Positions 23,389 through 32,790 are shown, counted from the stretch's first letter. The stretch is 64,000 nucleotides of DNA from Deinococcus humi (GCF_014201875.1 NZ_JACHFL010000003.1:62001-126000); one strand, 5' to 3'. Notes: generated by a model not told the origin, from the letters alone. Program-made: numbers and translations.

Positions 23389-23910
23389 ATGAAGAGGCTT
23401 GCCCTGTTGACGGCTCTGAGTTGCCTGGCCTGCGCGGAGGCGGGCGGCGCGGACGGCGGCATTCCCATCGGTCTCGGCTCCCAGGGCTGCGCTCCGGGGT
23501 ACATGGCGCCAGATTTTGCTCGCCTGGACAGCGAACTGCAAACCGCCCGCCTGCGCTGGAAGATGGCAAACCTGCAGCAGTACCGCTACGATTTTGCCCG
23601 GATCGCCGCGCCCCTGCGCTTTCCCGACGTGACGGTCACGGTGAAGACCGGGAAACTCCAGGGGGTGGCCTTCAAGAATCCGGCAGAGGCCACCGCCTCG
23701 CCGCCCATGGGCGCGGGTCCGATGGAGACCTTGTTTCTGGAGGTCACCCGTGCCCTCGGCTACCAGAAGGCCCAGCCCTGCGCCGATCTGCGCGTGACCT
23801 TCGACGCGGTGGACGGCCATCCCACCACGTTCTACAGCGGCTCCCGCTTCAGTCCCATCGCCGACGGGTACGCCGAGTGGCGCGTGACGGGATTCACCGC
23901 ACGCCGCTGA
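23389..23910 (+). CDS. Secreted DUF6174-like protein
   Basis: A 173-residue protein with a signal peptide (MKRLALLTALSCLACAEAGG). The mature part contains the DUF6174-like pattern NLQQYRYDFARIAAPLRFPDVTVTVKTGKLQGVAF and a later region starting DLRVTFDAVDGHPTTFY. The function of this domain is unknown; it lies outside the cytoplasm. Three Cys remain beside the signal region. ATG 23389 is chosen because the signal peptide starts there, with ATG 23377 as an alternative. The 3' end overlaps the end of ribF on the opposite strand by 17 bases. Confidence 0.6.
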   Translation: MKRLALLTALSCLACAEAGGADGGIPIGLGSQGCAPGYMAPDFARLDSELQTARLRWKMANLQQYRYDFARIAAPLRFPDVTVTVKTGKLQGVAFKNPAEATASPPMGAGPMETLFLEVTRALGYQKAQPCADLRVTFDAVDGHPTTFYSGSRFSPIADGYAEWRVTGFTARR

Positions 23911-24793
23911 GCAGGTCCCGGGCGCCCTGGGCGTCCCGTGTTAGTTGTGCCTTCAGCTCGTCGAGGCCGCTGAATTTCTGCTCGCCGCGCAGGTACGAGA
24001 AGAATTTGACCTGCAACTCCTTGCCGTAGAGGTTGCCCTCGAAGTCAAACAGATGCACCTCGAAGCGGCGCGTTTTGCCATTGACGGTGGGCCGGAAGCC
24101 CACGTTCGCCATGCCGTGCCAGCGTTCGCCCCGGTCTCCCAGAGCCACAACGGCAAAGACGCCCAGCGGCAGCGCCTTGCCGTCCGGCACGCCGATATTG
24201 GCGGTGGGCCAGCCAATCGTGCGGCCCAGCTGATCGCCGTGGATGACCACACCCTGCGCGTCGTAATGGCGGCCCAGCAAGCGGCCCGCGCCGTCCACAT
24301 CGCCCGTCGCCAGCAGTTCGCGGATGCGGGTGCTCTTGATGTCCTCGCCGCCCAGCTGGTGCATCGGCAGGGCCACCACCTCGTCGGCCACTCGGCGCAG
24401 GTCTTCAACGCCCCCGGCCCGGCCACGTCCGAAATGGAAGTCTTCACCCACCACGACGGTGCGCGGACGCAGGGTCCGCAAGTCGTCCAGAAAGGCTTCC
24501 TTGGGACGGGCCGCGAACTCGGCGGTAAAGGACGTGGCAATCGTCTCGTCCACGCCGTAGCGGGCCAGTAGATCGAGCTTCTCGGGCAGGGTGGACAGGA
24601 ATTCCACGCCCTGGGTCAGCACCCGCGTGGGCGGATCGAAGGTGTAGACCACGCTGGGCACACGGTGCTCGCGGGCCTTGGCCTTTACCTGGGCAATTAA
24701 AGCCTGATGCCCCAGATGCACGCCGTCAAAAGAGCCGACAGCCACCACGGTCTCGGTATCCGGGCGCTGGGAGGGCGAAACGTAGGTCTTCAC
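23894..24793 (-). CDS. ribF: Bifunctional riboflavin kinase / FAD synthetase
   Basis: A 299-residue enzyme making FMN and then FAD from riboflavin in the cytoplasm. The N-terminal adenylyltransferase has VAVGSFDGVHLGHQALI (residues 16-32) and the VVGEDFHFGRGRAG loop. The C-terminal kinase has GRTIGWPTANIG and MANVGFRPTVNGKTRRFEVHLFDFEGNLYG. The start is GTG 24793, overlapping the Nudix stop codon as GTGA. Confidence 0.95.
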   Translation of the reverse strand: MKTYVSPSQRPDTETVVAVGSFDGVHLGHQALIAQVKAKAREHRVPSVVYTFDPPTRVLTQGVEFLSTLPEKLDLLARYGVDETIATSFTAEFAARPKEAFLDDLRTLRPRTVVVGEDFHFGRGRAGGVEDLRRVADEVVALPMHQLGGEDIKSTRIRELLATGDVDGAGRLLGRHYDAQGVVIHGDQLGRTIGWPTANIGVPDGKALPLGVFAVVALGDRGERWHGMANVGFRPTVNGKTRRFEVHLFDFEGNLYGKELQVKFFSYLRGEQKFSGLDELKAQLTRDAQGARDLLSGVR

Positions 24794-25317
24794 TCGTCTG
24801 CCGCCGCACCATTTGTGTTCAGAATCTGCACGCCGTACATCGCCGCCGCCAGAGTGGACGCGCTGCCGACGATCCGGCCCTCACGCATGCCGTCCAGCAC
24901 TTTCTGGGGCGACATCCACAACACCTCGATGTCTTCGTCCTCGTCTTGGGGCAGTCTGCTCTCGCGCAGCGCCGTCGCCTGGAACACGTACAGTTGCTCG
25001 TCGCAGAAGCCTGGGCTGGAGTAGAAACGGGTCAGCAGACGCATCTCGCCGTCCAGTCCGGCCTCCTCCTGCAGTTCGCGGCGGGCCGCCGCTTCTGGTG
25101 ATTCCTCGCCGTCAATCAGGCCCGCCGGGGCTTCCAGCGTGTGAGCGTCTACAGCGCGGCGAAACTGGCGCACCAGCAACATCTCGCCCGCGTCATTGAG
25201 TGCCAGCACGGCCACCGCGTCGGCGTGACGAATCACCTCCCATTTGTTCTCCAGCAGTTCTAGCTTCAGGATGTGGCCGTCGTAGATGGTCCGTGCGTCG
25301 CCAGTCATGCGGGCCAT
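24790..25317 (-). CDS. Nudix hydrolase, ADP-ribose pyrophosphatase type
   Basis: A 175-residue Nudix protein with a complete box, starting GLIDGEESPEAAARRE and ending ELQEEAGL, that binds Mg and hydrolyses nucleoside diphosphate derivatives. EVIRHADAVAVLAL before the box and SPGFCDEQLYVFQA after it are typical of ADP-ribose pyrophosphatases (NudF/YqiK group). It is coupled to ribF by GTGA overlap, so FAD or ADP-ribose turnover is a reasonable context. ATG 25317 is used; ATG 25308 is possible. Confidence 0.88.
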   Translation of the reverse strand: MARMTGDARTIYDGHILKLELLENKWEVIRHADAVAVLALNDAGEMLLVRQFRRAVDAHTLEAPAGLIDGEESPEAAARRELQEEAGLDGEMRLLTRFYSSPGFCDEQLYVFQATALRESRLPQDEDEDIEVLWMSPQKVLDGMREGRIVGSASTLAAAMYGVQILNTNGAAADE

Positions 25318-25540
25318 TGTAGGGATGTAGGCGGGTGTTTGGCTCCGGCAGGTGGGGCATAAGCTTCAGCAAATGCCCTACCCCAGAGGGGCAGGGTTCG
25401 CTGGTTGGACTGGGCGAGGGATGGAGGTGGTGATTTCTGCTCACAGGTCACGCTGCGTCATGCCCATGCGCTGAGCGCCCGACGCCCCCTGTTTGCGGTG
25501 GGTTACCTTGCCGAATCTCTTTCCTGCCCGCCCGAATACA

Positions 25541-27160
25541 ATGGCCTGCGTGTCTCACGTTCCGCCCCATCTGGCTCAACCGCTGGCTCCCTACGCGGGG
25601 CAGACGGTGGCTGTGGGCGTGTCGGGCGGCGCGGATTCGGTGGCGCTGCTGCGGGCGCTGGTGCTGGCCGGGGTGCGGCCCGTCGCGGTGCATCTGGATC
25701 ACGCGCTGCGCCCTGAATCGGCCGATGATGCCCGCTGGGTGGCGGAACTGGCCGGGGCGCTGGGACTTCCACACGAATCGGCGCGGGTGGATGTGGCGGC
25801 GGTGGCCACCGCCCGTGGCTGGAATCTGGAGGACGCTGCCCGCCGAGTGCGCTACGACTTTCTGAGGCGCATGGCGAAAAGGCACGGCGCCTCGGCGGTG
25901 CTGACGGCCCATACCCGCCGCGACGTGGCCGAGACGGTGCTGATGCAGGTGCTGCGGGGCGAGGCGGTTCTGAGCGGCATCTCCGCCGAATGGGGCCGAG
26001 TGCGCCGTCCCTGGCTGAAGGTCCCGCGCACCGATCTGGAATCCTTTCTGCGGGCGCTGGGCCAGGGCTGGCGAGAGGACACGTCCAATGCAAATCCCGC
26101 CTTCACCCGCGCCTGGATTCGAAGTGAGGTCGTGCCTGTACTGAGCGCCCGCTTTCCGGGTGCCGAGGCGAGTCTGGCAAGGGTGGCGAACCACGCCGCG
26201 CAGGACGATCTTGCGCTGACAGAACTGGCCCTCCGATTGAATCCCCACACTCCGCTGGAAAGGCAGCCCACCTCTGTCCTGCGCCGTTTCGTGCGTCGGG
26301 AACTGGCGGACGCGGGCCTGTCCTTCCATGCCGAGCATCTGGAGAGGCTGGCAGGAGCTTTAGGGACGGGCGAAACGGCCCATGTCACTTTGCCAGAGGC
26401 GCGGGAGGTCACGGCGACTGGCGGGAGGTTACACCTGGCGGCGCGACTCTGGCCCGAACCCGCTTTCCCGCCGCCCCCCGGCTGGCAGCGCCGGGCCCGG
26501 CAGGATGGAGACCGGATCAGATTGCCCGGCGGCACACGCAAGCTCAGCGACGTGCTGACTGATCTGAAGGTGCCGCGTGCGGAGCGGGACGCCGTGCCAC
26601 TGCTGGTGTCTGACGACGGCGTGCAGTGGATGGGCCTCAATCCTGCAGTCTGGGCCGTGGGCGCGCGGGAGGTGGCGGGTGTGGCCCAGGACCCGGGCCA
26701 GACCGCCATGGGAGAGGCCCTGGCGCTGGCCCGGCAAGCGGCAGCAGCGAATGAAGTGCCTGTCGGCGCGGTGGTGCTCGGCCCGGACGGCGCGGTGGTG
26801 GGCCGGGGCCGCAACAGCTCGCGGGCGGACGGCGACATGACGCGCCACGCCGAACTGGCCGCCCTGCGGGAAGCCGCCGCAACCCTGGGAACGCCGTATC
26901 TGACGGACTGTACCCTCGTCGTGACCCTGGAACCCTGCCCGATGTGCCTGGGAGCGGCGCTGGAGGCGCGGGTGGGCGGGATCGTCTACGGCGCGTCCAA
27001 CCCGAGGGCCGGGGCACTGGGCAGTGTGATTGACGTCCTCTCCGGGCATTGGGGTCACGTTCCCACCGTCACGGGCGGGGTGCGGGGTGGGGAAGCGGCG
27101 CGGCTTCTGCGGGATGCGTTTCAGGGCATCCGCGACAGGCGGCACCCGGAGAGTCGCTGA
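25541..27160 (+). CDS. tilS-tadA: Fusion of tRNA(Ile)-lysidine synthase and tRNA adenosine deaminase
   Basis: A 539-residue protein joining two wobble-base modifying enzymes. The N-terminal part is TilS, with the ATP pyrophosphatase loop VSGGADSVALL, the HLDHALRPES block, and a C-terminal substrate domain up to about residue 385. It attaches lysine to C34 of tRNA-Ile. The last 145 residues are TadA, with zinc/catalytic residues in TRHAELAAL (His, Glu) and LEPCPMCLGAAL (two Cys), making inosine 34 in tRNA-Arg. ATG 25541 is the family-like start. Confidence 0.92.
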   Translation: MACVSHVPPHLAQPLAPYAGQTVAVGVSGGADSVALLRALVLAGVRPVAVHLDHALRPESADDARWVAELAGALGLPHESARVDVAAVATARGWNLEDAARRVRYDFLRRMAKRHGASAVLTAHTRRDVAETVLMQVLRGEAVLSGISAEWGRVRRPWLKVPRTDLESFLRALGQGWREDTSNANPAFTRAWIRSEVVPVLSARFPGAEASLARVANHAAQDDLALTELALRLNPHTPLERQPTSVLRRFVRRELADAGLSFHAEHLERLAGALGTGETAHVTLPEAREVTATGGRLHLAARLWPEPAFPPPPGWQRRARQDGDRIRLPGGTRKLSDVLTDLKVPRAERDAVPLLVSDDGVQWMGLNPAVWAVGAREVAGVAQDPGQTAMGEALALARQAAAANEVPVGAVVLGPDGAVVGRGRNSSRADGDMTRHAELAALREAAATLGTPYLTDCTLVVTLEPCPMCLGAALEARVGGIVYGASNPRAGALGSVIDVLSGHWGHVPTVTGGVRGGEAARLLRDAFQGIRDRRHPESR

Positions 27161-27188
27161 CGTCCTCCCAAAGTCCAGCGCGGCTTGC

Positions 27189-27194
27189 TACCCT
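27189..27194 (+). promoter_or_regulatory. -10 element (TACCCT) of lysA, leaderless
   Basis: TACCCT is 6 nt upstream of the GTG at 27201, which is the start that matches homologues. Confidence 0.55.
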
Positions 27195-27200
27195 CCTTCA

Positions 27201-28370
27201 GTGACCATTCCTACCGCCGCCCTGCATGACGCCGCCGAGCATTTCGGCACACCGCTGTACGTTTACGACTCTGCCGAGTTGGACGCCGCCCTGGCGCGGG
27301 TGCGGTTCGCTTTCGGAACGGCGCGGGTGTACTACGCCATGAAAGCCAATCCCAACCTTAGCCTGCTGCGCCGGCTGAATGCGGCTGGCGTGGGCTTCGA
27401 GTGCGTCAGTTCCGGTGAACTGGCCCGCGCCGAGGCGGTGGGCGCCTCTGGCAGGCAGATCCTGGTCAACGGCCCTGCCAAATCGGGTGCCGAGTACGCA
27501 ACTGGGGGGCGTCTGGGAGCAACGTTCGTCGTGGACCGCGAGGAAGAGGTGGGCCTGCTGCCGCCCCAGTCGCGCGCGCTGGTGCGGGTCAACCCGGCGC
27601 TGGCCGTCAGCACGCACGATCATCTGGCGACGGGCGCGGTGGACAGCAAGTTCGGGGTGACGCTGGAACAGGCTCCGCGTGTGCTGGACGCACTGCGGAC
27701 GGCGGGGCACACCCCCCTGGGGCTGCATGTCCACATCGGCAGCGCCATCCGCGACGCCGACGACTTCACGGCAGCGTTTGGGCGTCTGTCCGAGCTGCGT
27801 GAGCAGACCGGGCCGCTGGCCGTGCTGGACGCGGGCGGCGGCTGGGGCCTGGACGCCGATCTGGGCGGCATCGCGCGTGAAGCGTGGGCGGCGGCGTCCG
27901 CGTTTGGCGCGGAGTTGTGGGTGGAGCCGGGACGCTATCTGGTGGCCCGCGCCGGAACGCTGCTGACCCGTGTGGTAGGGACCAAGCGAACCGGGCGCAA
28001 CTTCTGCCTGGTGGACGCCGGCATGACCGAACTGCTGCGGCCCATGCTGTACGGCGCGGTTCACCCGGTCACGCCGCTGTGGGACGGTTTAGAGATGGAG
28101 TCGTGGGACATCGCCGGCCCGGCCTGCGAGAGTGGCGATCTGCTCGCCCGCAGCGTGTCGCTGCCCCAACCCACGCCCGGCGGACTCCTCGCCGTCGGCG
28201 AAGCAGGAGCCTACGGGGCGGCCATGAGCAGCGGGTACTTGACCCGCTCTCGCCCCGCCGAGGTGCTGTGGGACGGAGCGGCGTGGACCCTGATCCGCCG
28301 ACGGGAAACCCCGCAGGACGTGTGGGCGGCGGAAGAGGGGGTTCACCTGTCCGTCCATCAGTCGGTTTAA
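27201..28370 (+). CDS. lysA: Diaminopimelate decarboxylase-like PLP enzyme
   Basis: A 389-residue fold-type III decarboxylase. The PLP lysine lies in VYYAMKANPN near residue 47, HVHIGSAIRD and the glycine-rich DAGGGWGLDADLGG bind the phosphate, and the C-terminal substrate block is AGPACESGDLLARSV. In its usual role it converts meso-diaminopimelate to lysine. In Deinococcus the peptidoglycan contains ornithine and lysine is reported to come through alpha-aminoadipate, so the true substrate may differ. The start is GTG 27201; the long in-frame upstream stretch overlaps tadA and is rejected. Confidence 0.85.
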   Translation: MTIPTAALHDAAEHFGTPLYVYDSAELDAALARVRFAFGTARVYYAMKANPNLSLLRRLNAAGVGFECVSSGELARAEAVGASGRQILVNGPAKSGAEYATGGRLGATFVVDREEEVGLLPPQSRALVRVNPALAVSTHDHLATGAVDSKFGVTLEQAPRVLDALRTAGHTPLGLHVHIGSAIRDADDFTAAFGRLSELREQTGPLAVLDAGGGWGLDADLGGIAREAWAAASAFGAELWVEPGRYLVARAGTLLTRVVGTKRTGRNFCLVDAGMTELLRPMLYGAVHPVTPLWDGLEMESWDIAGPACESGDLLARSVSLPQPTPGGLLAVGEAGAYGAAMSSGYLTRSRPAEVLWDGAAWTLIRRRETPQDVWAAEEGVHLSVHQSV

Positions 28371-28432
28371 TCGCCGGAGACCGGGTTTTCCTGTTCTCCA
28401 GCAATCAAGGGCTGACCATCGAAACCGTCTTG

Positions 28433-30907
28433 TCAGCCGGTGTTCCGTACTCCCGCCGCGATGCCCTGCAGGCTCAGCATCAGCGGGCGCTCGAAGGTGT
28501 CCAGGCCACCGTCCTCAGCGCGGGCACGGCGTAGCAGCTCCACCTGAATGCGGTGGATGGGATCGATGTATGGGTTGCGCAGGCTGATGCTCTCGCGCAA
28601 CCTGGGCTCGTTCGCCAGCAACTCTGCGCCCACCACGGCCTCTACCAGTTCCACGGTCTCGCGGAAGGCGGTCTGGAGGTGCTCGGCCAGCGGGTGGGGT
28701 CCCAGCAGGCGCAGGTATTCCTCGAAGATCAGCGGGTCACTCTTGGCCAGGCTCATCTGCGCGTTGTCGAGCACCGTGCGGAAAAACGGCCACTGCGCGT
28801 ACAGCTCACGCGCCGCCCCCGCGCCGATGCTCCCCAGCCCCTCGCGCAGCCCGTACCAGCCGGGCAGGTTGGAGCGAATCTGCGTCCAGCTCATCACCCA
28901 GGGAATGGCGCGCAGATTGGTCAGCGTGGGTGCGCCGGGCCGCCGCACCGGGCGCGAGGCGATGTTCAGGCGGGCGATCTCGTGGATGGGCGTGGCCGCC
29001 TCGAAAAAGGGCAGGAAGCTATCGTCATGCACCAGCGCGCGGTAGGCGGCGGCGCTGGCCGCGGCAGCCCGGTCCATCGCCGTCGTCCATTCTTCCGTCA
29101 ATAAATCTGCCGGGCGTGCGGCGGACAGCAACAGGCCGTACAGCGCCTGTTCCAGATTGCGCCGGGCCAGGACAGGATGGCTGTACTTGTCGGCCAGCGC
29201 CTCACCCTGCTCGGTGATCCGCAGCCCCGCGTCGATCGTTCCGGCAGGCTGGCCCAGAATCGCGCGTGAGGCTGGTCCGCCTCCCCGCCCGATGCTGGTG
29301 CCGCGTCCATGAAAGAAACGCCAGCGCACTCCCGCCTCCCGGCAGACGGCGCTGATCTTCCGCTGCGCCTCGTGCAGCGCCCAGTTGGCGGCCAGAAATC
29401 CGGCGTCCTTGTTGCTGTCGCTGTAGCCCAGCATGATCTCCTGCACGTCCCCGGCCAGAATGGCGCGGTATTCGGGCACGCCCAGCAGATCGGTCATGAT
29501 CCGGGGAGCACGTTGCAGATCGTCGAGAGTCTCGAACAGCGGCACGGTCAGCACGCGAAGGCCCACCTCGCGGGCCAGCAGCAGCGGCTCCAGCACGTCG
29601 CTGACGCTCTCGGCCATGCTGATGATGTAACGCCCGAAAGCGCGCGGCCCGCTGTGGGCAATTGCGTCCCGCACCTCACGGATGGGACCGATCACCGTTT
29701 CCAGGTTGTCGGTCAGCGCTTCTCCAGCGGGCCACAGTGGACGGCGCGAGCGCAGTTCGCGTGACAGCAGCGTCTGACGGTCCTCCTCGGACAGGCTCAG
29801 GTAATCCGTCTCCACACCCGCCTGGGCCAGCAGGCCCGCCATCGCCGCGCCCGTCTGCCCGGAATGTTCGCGCACGTCCAGGCTGACCAGATGCTGTCCG
29901 AAGACCCGCGCCACGGTCAGCAACCCTTTGAGAAGCTGATCGGCAGTGCGGAACTGGCCGTCCTCCCGCAGGCGGCTGTCCAGGGCTTCCAGGCGCGGCA
30001 GCAACTCCACCCGCTCGCCATCACGTACGGCGTTGTGCAGGGCGCGCAGTTCGGTGCGGTAGGCGTCGCGGCCTTCTTCTTCCTGCGACAGGTCAGCGTA
30101 GGCCTGCTTCAGGCTGACCAGCAGCAGTTCACGTGCCCGCTCGCGGTGCAGGGCCAGCGTCTCACGGGTGGCCTCGGGCGTCACGAAGGGGTTGCCGTCG
30201 CGGTCCCCGCCCATCCACGACGAGAAACTCAGGGGCAGCCTGGCCCGCGATTCCTGGCCGTACACGCTCACGAAGGCGCGTTCCAGATCGCGCTGCAATT
30301 CCGGCAACGCACCAGCAATCGCCCCCATGTAGTTCAGGCCGCCCTTGACCTCGTCCCGTACGGTGGGTTTCAGGTGACGCAGCTCGGGGGTGGACCACAT
30401 GGCTTCCACGTGCGCCGCAACCCGTTCCTGCGCCTCCGGATCGTCCAGCCGCGGCAGATCGCGCGCCACAGCTTCCAGGTGCTGGCGGATGGTGCGGCGG
30501 CGCATCTCGGTGGGGTGGGCGGTGAAGGTCAGGCCCAGATCCAGCCGCTCGATCAGCGTTTCCACCTCGGCCGCGCTCAGGCCCTGTGCCCTTAACTCTG
30601 TCAGCGCGCTTTCCAGGCTCTGGGGGCGCACGCCAGTGCTGGCCCGCAACACCCGAACCCGCTCGTATTCCTCGGCGAGGTTGACCAGTTGGAAATACCA
30701 GGTGAATGCCCGCGCCAGCCGGCCAGCGTCTTCACCGGACAGTCCGGCCAGCATGCCGCGCAACTCGGCGTCGTCGCCCCCGGCGCGCACCTCGCGCACC
30801 AGCGACCGCGTGCGCTCCACGAGGTCAAAGAACGCCTCGCCTTCCTGTTCCTTGAGAATCTGACCCAGGGTGCGGCCCAGCAGATTCACGTCGCTTTTGA
30901 TGCCCAT
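28433..30907 (-). CDS. ppc: Phosphoenolpyruvate carboxylase
   Basis: An 824-residue enzyme, somewhat shorter than the roughly 880 of enteric homologues, that carboxylates PEP with bicarbonate to oxaloacetate and refills the TCA cycle. The catalytic His is in TFTAHPTEMRRRTI, followed by SSWMGGDRDGNP, GYSDSNKDAG, FHGRGTSIGRGGGP (Thr where Gly is common) and LRAIPWVMSWTQ. The protein ends with the conserved C-terminal RNTG. ATG 30907 has a good Shine-Dalgarno (GGAGG, 5 nt spacing), unlike many genes here. Confidence 0.96.
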   Translation of the reverse strand: MGIKSDVNLLGRTLGQILKEQEGEAFFDLVERTRSLVREVRAGGDDAELRGMLAGLSGEDAGRLARAFTWYFQLVNLAEEYERVRVLRASTGVRPQSLESALTELRAQGLSAAEVETLIERLDLGLTFTAHPTEMRRRTIRQHLEAVARDLPRLDDPEAQERVAAHVEAMWSTPELRHLKPTVRDEVKGGLNYMGAIAGALPELQRDLERAFVSVYGQESRARLPLSFSSWMGGDRDGNPFVTPEATRETLALHRERARELLLVSLKQAYADLSQEEEGRDAYRTELRALHNAVRDGERVELLPRLEALDSRLREDGQFRTADQLLKGLLTVARVFGQHLVSLDVREHSGQTGAAMAGLLAQAGVETDYLSLSEEDRQTLLSRELRSRRPLWPAGEALTDNLETVIGPIREVRDAIAHSGPRAFGRYIISMAESVSDVLEPLLLAREVGLRVLTVPLFETLDDLQRAPRIMTDLLGVPEYRAILAGDVQEIMLGYSDSNKDAGFLAANWALHEAQRKISAVCREAGVRWRFFHGRGTSIGRGGGPASRAILGQPAGTIDAGLRITEQGEALADKYSHPVLARRNLEQALYGLLLSAARPADLLTEEWTTAMDRAAAASAAAYRALVHDDSFLPFFEAATPIHEIARLNIASRPVRRPGAPTLTNLRAIPWVMSWTQIRSNLPGWYGLREGLGSIGAGAARELYAQWPFFRTVLDNAQMSLAKSDPLIFEEYLRLLGPHPLAEHLQTAFRETVELVEAVVGAELLANEPRLRESISLRNPYIDPIHRIQVELLRRARAEDGGLDTFERPLMLSLQGIAAGVRNTG

Positions 30908-30988
30908 AGAGTCCTCCGGTGGTGGGGATGGAGCAGCTGGTGCAAACCCGACTGGTGGCTTGCATGTTCGTCTGGGAACTGTCCTCCC

Positions 30989-31028
30989 CGCCTCAGCCCT
31001 GGCCCACGGTGGACGTGACGCTGAGGCG
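30989..31028 (-). terminator. Hairpin directly downstream of the YmdB stop codon
   Basis: A perfect 9-bp stem (CGCCTCAGC 30989-30997 with GCTGAGGCG 31020-31028) starts two bases after the stop. The loop can form a small CCAC/GTGG hairpin. There is no T tract on the - strand, so its role in termination is uncertain. Confidence 0.4.
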
Positions 31029-31030
31029 TT

Positions 31031-31840
31031 TTACAGCCCGTCCTCTTCATGCCCTTCCTCGATGGCACGGTAGCGTTCTATGGACACGGCCCGTCCCGCC
31101 TCTATCTGGACATACACAGCATTCAGCTCGGCCCGGCCCTCGGCCACCGCGTACCGGTGGGGGCGCTCGGTCACGAAACGGGCCACCGGACCTTCGGGGG
31201 CCGAACCGATAATGCTGTCGTGTGGGCCGGTAAATCCGGCGTCGGTCTGAAAGGCCGTGCCCTGCGGCAGGATGCGCGAGTCGGCGGTGGGCACATGCGT
31301 ATGCGTGCCGACCACGGCAGCCACCCGCCCGTCGAGATGCCACGCCAGCCCCGCCTTCTCGCTGCTGGCCTCGGCATGGAAGTCCACGAAGACGTGGCCC
31401 AGATCGTCGCGCTCCAGCAGGGTGTCAATGGCGGTGAACGGATTGGAGACCTGATCCATGAAGACCCGGCCCAGCAGATTGACCACCGTCAGACGTTCGC
31501 TCCGCCCGCCCCTGGTCTGCACCTCGAAAGTGCGCCAGCCGACGCCGGGCGTCTGGGGGTCGGCGTAATTCAGTGGGCGCACGATGGGGTAGTTTTCCGG
31601 GTCCTGCATCAGCTTGAAGACGTCGCGGTGGTGCCAGGCGTGGTTGCCCAGCGTCATGCAGTCGGCTCCTGCCCGCAGCGCCCCTTCCGCCGCCTCGCGG
31701 TGCATGCCGAAGCCCCCGGCGGCGTTTTCCATGTTCACGACGGCGAAATCCACGTCCCGGCGCAAGTCGGGCAAGGTTGCCCCCAGCATCCGGCGACCCG
31801 GCTGGCCGAACACGTCCCCCACAAACAGCACCTTGATCAT
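31031..31840 (-). CDS. ymdB: YmdB-like metallophosphoesterase (2',3'-cyclic nucleotide phosphodiesterase family)
   Basis: A 269-residue calcineurin-like phosphoesterase of the YmdB/TIGR00282 family. Metal-binding motifs: [13 protein letters not shown] at the N-terminus, [34 protein letters not shown] and [10 protein letters not shown]. The Bacillus homologue hydrolyses cyclic nucleotides and affects biofilm choice. Its role in Deinococcus is not visible here. It is usually encoded near rny, which is not in the window. ATG 31840 is leaderless behind TAGCCT. Confidence 0.9.
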   Translation of the reverse strand: MIKVLFVGDVFGQPGRRMLGATLPDLRRDVDFAVVNMENAAGGFGMHREAAEGALRAGADCMTLGNHAWHHRDVFKLMQDPENYPIVRPLNYADPQTPGVGWRTFEVQTRGGRSERLTVVNLLGRVFMDQVSNPFTAIDTLLERDDLGHVFVDFHAEASSEKAGLAWHLDGRVAAVVGTHTHVPTADSRILPQGTAFQTDAGFTGPHDSIIGSAPEGPVARFVTERPHRYAVAEGRAELNAVYVQIEAGRAVSIERYRAIEEGHEEDGL

Positions 31841-31846
31841 GCGGGC

Positions 31847-31852
31847 AGGCTA
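31847..31852 (-). promoter_or_regulatory. -10 element (TAGCCT) of ymdB, leaderless
   Basis: The context GCTAGCCTGCCCGCATG is identical to that of the globin gene, with a 6-nt gap to the start. Confidence 0.6.
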
Positions 31853-32008
31853 GCGTCTGGACCCCTGTGCGGTGCCGCCGCACGCCATGCATGGCCCTGG
31901 TCCTGTCGTGCAACGGGAGAGAAGGCGCCTCCATATACAGAGTTCTACGGCCCAGCGAAGCCAGCCATCTGGAGCAGCCCGTGCAAGCTTTGGGGAACAG
32001 GGGCTCCA

Positions 32009-32662
32009 CTACCCGATCAATCCGGCCACGCCATTGATGGTCACGGCCACGATCACCGCGCCGAACAGGTAGGACAAGAGTGCGTGACCCAGCAGCAGGC
32101 GGCGAAAGGCCCGCGTATTGATGTCCGTGTCGCTGACCTGAAAAGTCATGCCGATGGTGAAGGAGAGGTAGGCAAAGTCACGGTAGTCGGGGTCCGGGAC
32201 GCTGTCGTCCGGTCCTCTGGGGAAGACCACGCCGCCGCCGTCGTTGTAGTACAGCCGGGCGTAGTGCAGGGCGTACTCGGCATGGACCAGTAGCCAGGAG
32301 GCGGTCACGGTCAGCACCGCCAGCACGGTCAGCGCCACCGAGGCCAGTCCCTTCTCCACCCCCGCCTGATGCAGCGCAAAGATTACGCCCACCAGGCTGA
32401 CCAGCGAGGCGGCCAGGGTCAGGCCGTCTGCCAGGGCGCGTGTGTCGTCCTCCCGCAGGGCCAGCGCCCTGGTCCGCTGGGGGGAGGCGGTCCACAACAG
32501 CGTCCGCAGCCACAACAGCACGCTCAGGCAGAACATCACCCAGCCCACCAGTACCCGTGCCTCCCAGGGCCAAGCCGTGGGGGTCAGCAGGCTCACCGCA
32601 CCGCCCACCACGGCCCCCACCAGCAGTCGGGCCACGGCGGGCGGGTGGCGGGTGGCGGTCAT
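32009..32662 (-). CDS. DUF1345 integral membrane protein
   Basis: A 217-residue membrane protein with about five helices and the DUF1345 signature in the second half: HAEYALHYARLYY, then the PDYRDFAYLSFTIGMTFQVSDT block and R-rich RAFRRLLLGHALLSYLFGAVIVA. The function of the family is not established; similarity to small potassium-channel-like membrane proteins has been noted. It is monocistronic with a TATGCT hexamer 6 nt upstream of ATG 32662. Confidence 0.85.
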   Translation of the reverse strand: MTATRHPPAVARLLVGAVVGGAVSLLTPTAWPWEARVLVGWVMFCLSVLLWLRTLLWTASPQRTRALALREDDTRALADGLTLAASLVSLVGVIFALHQAGVEKGLASVALTVLAVLTVTASWLLVHAEYALHYARLYYNDGGGVVFPRGPDDSVPDPDYRDFAYLSFTIGMTFQVSDTDINTRAFRRLLLGHALLSYLFGAVIVAVTINGVAGLIG

Positions 32663-32668
32663 GCGCCG

Positions 32669-32674
32669 AGCATA
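32669..32674 (-). promoter_or_regulatory. -10 element (TATGCT) of the DUF1345 gene, leaderless
   Basis: TATGCT is 6 nt upstream of ATG 32662 on the - strand. Confidence 0.5.
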
Positions 32675-32790
32675 CGCCGTTGCGGACTGGCCGGGTGAGG
32701 CTGGTCATCAATGGAAAACCGCTGTCGACGCGATCACGGATGGTCACGGAGGGCGGTGGGAATGACGGCGTGCTCGCGCCATAATCGGGC

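Noticed and set aside
27030..27200. N-terminal extension of lysA from ATG 27030
   Set aside because: It overlaps tadA, and family homology begins at GTG 27201 behind a TACCCT element.
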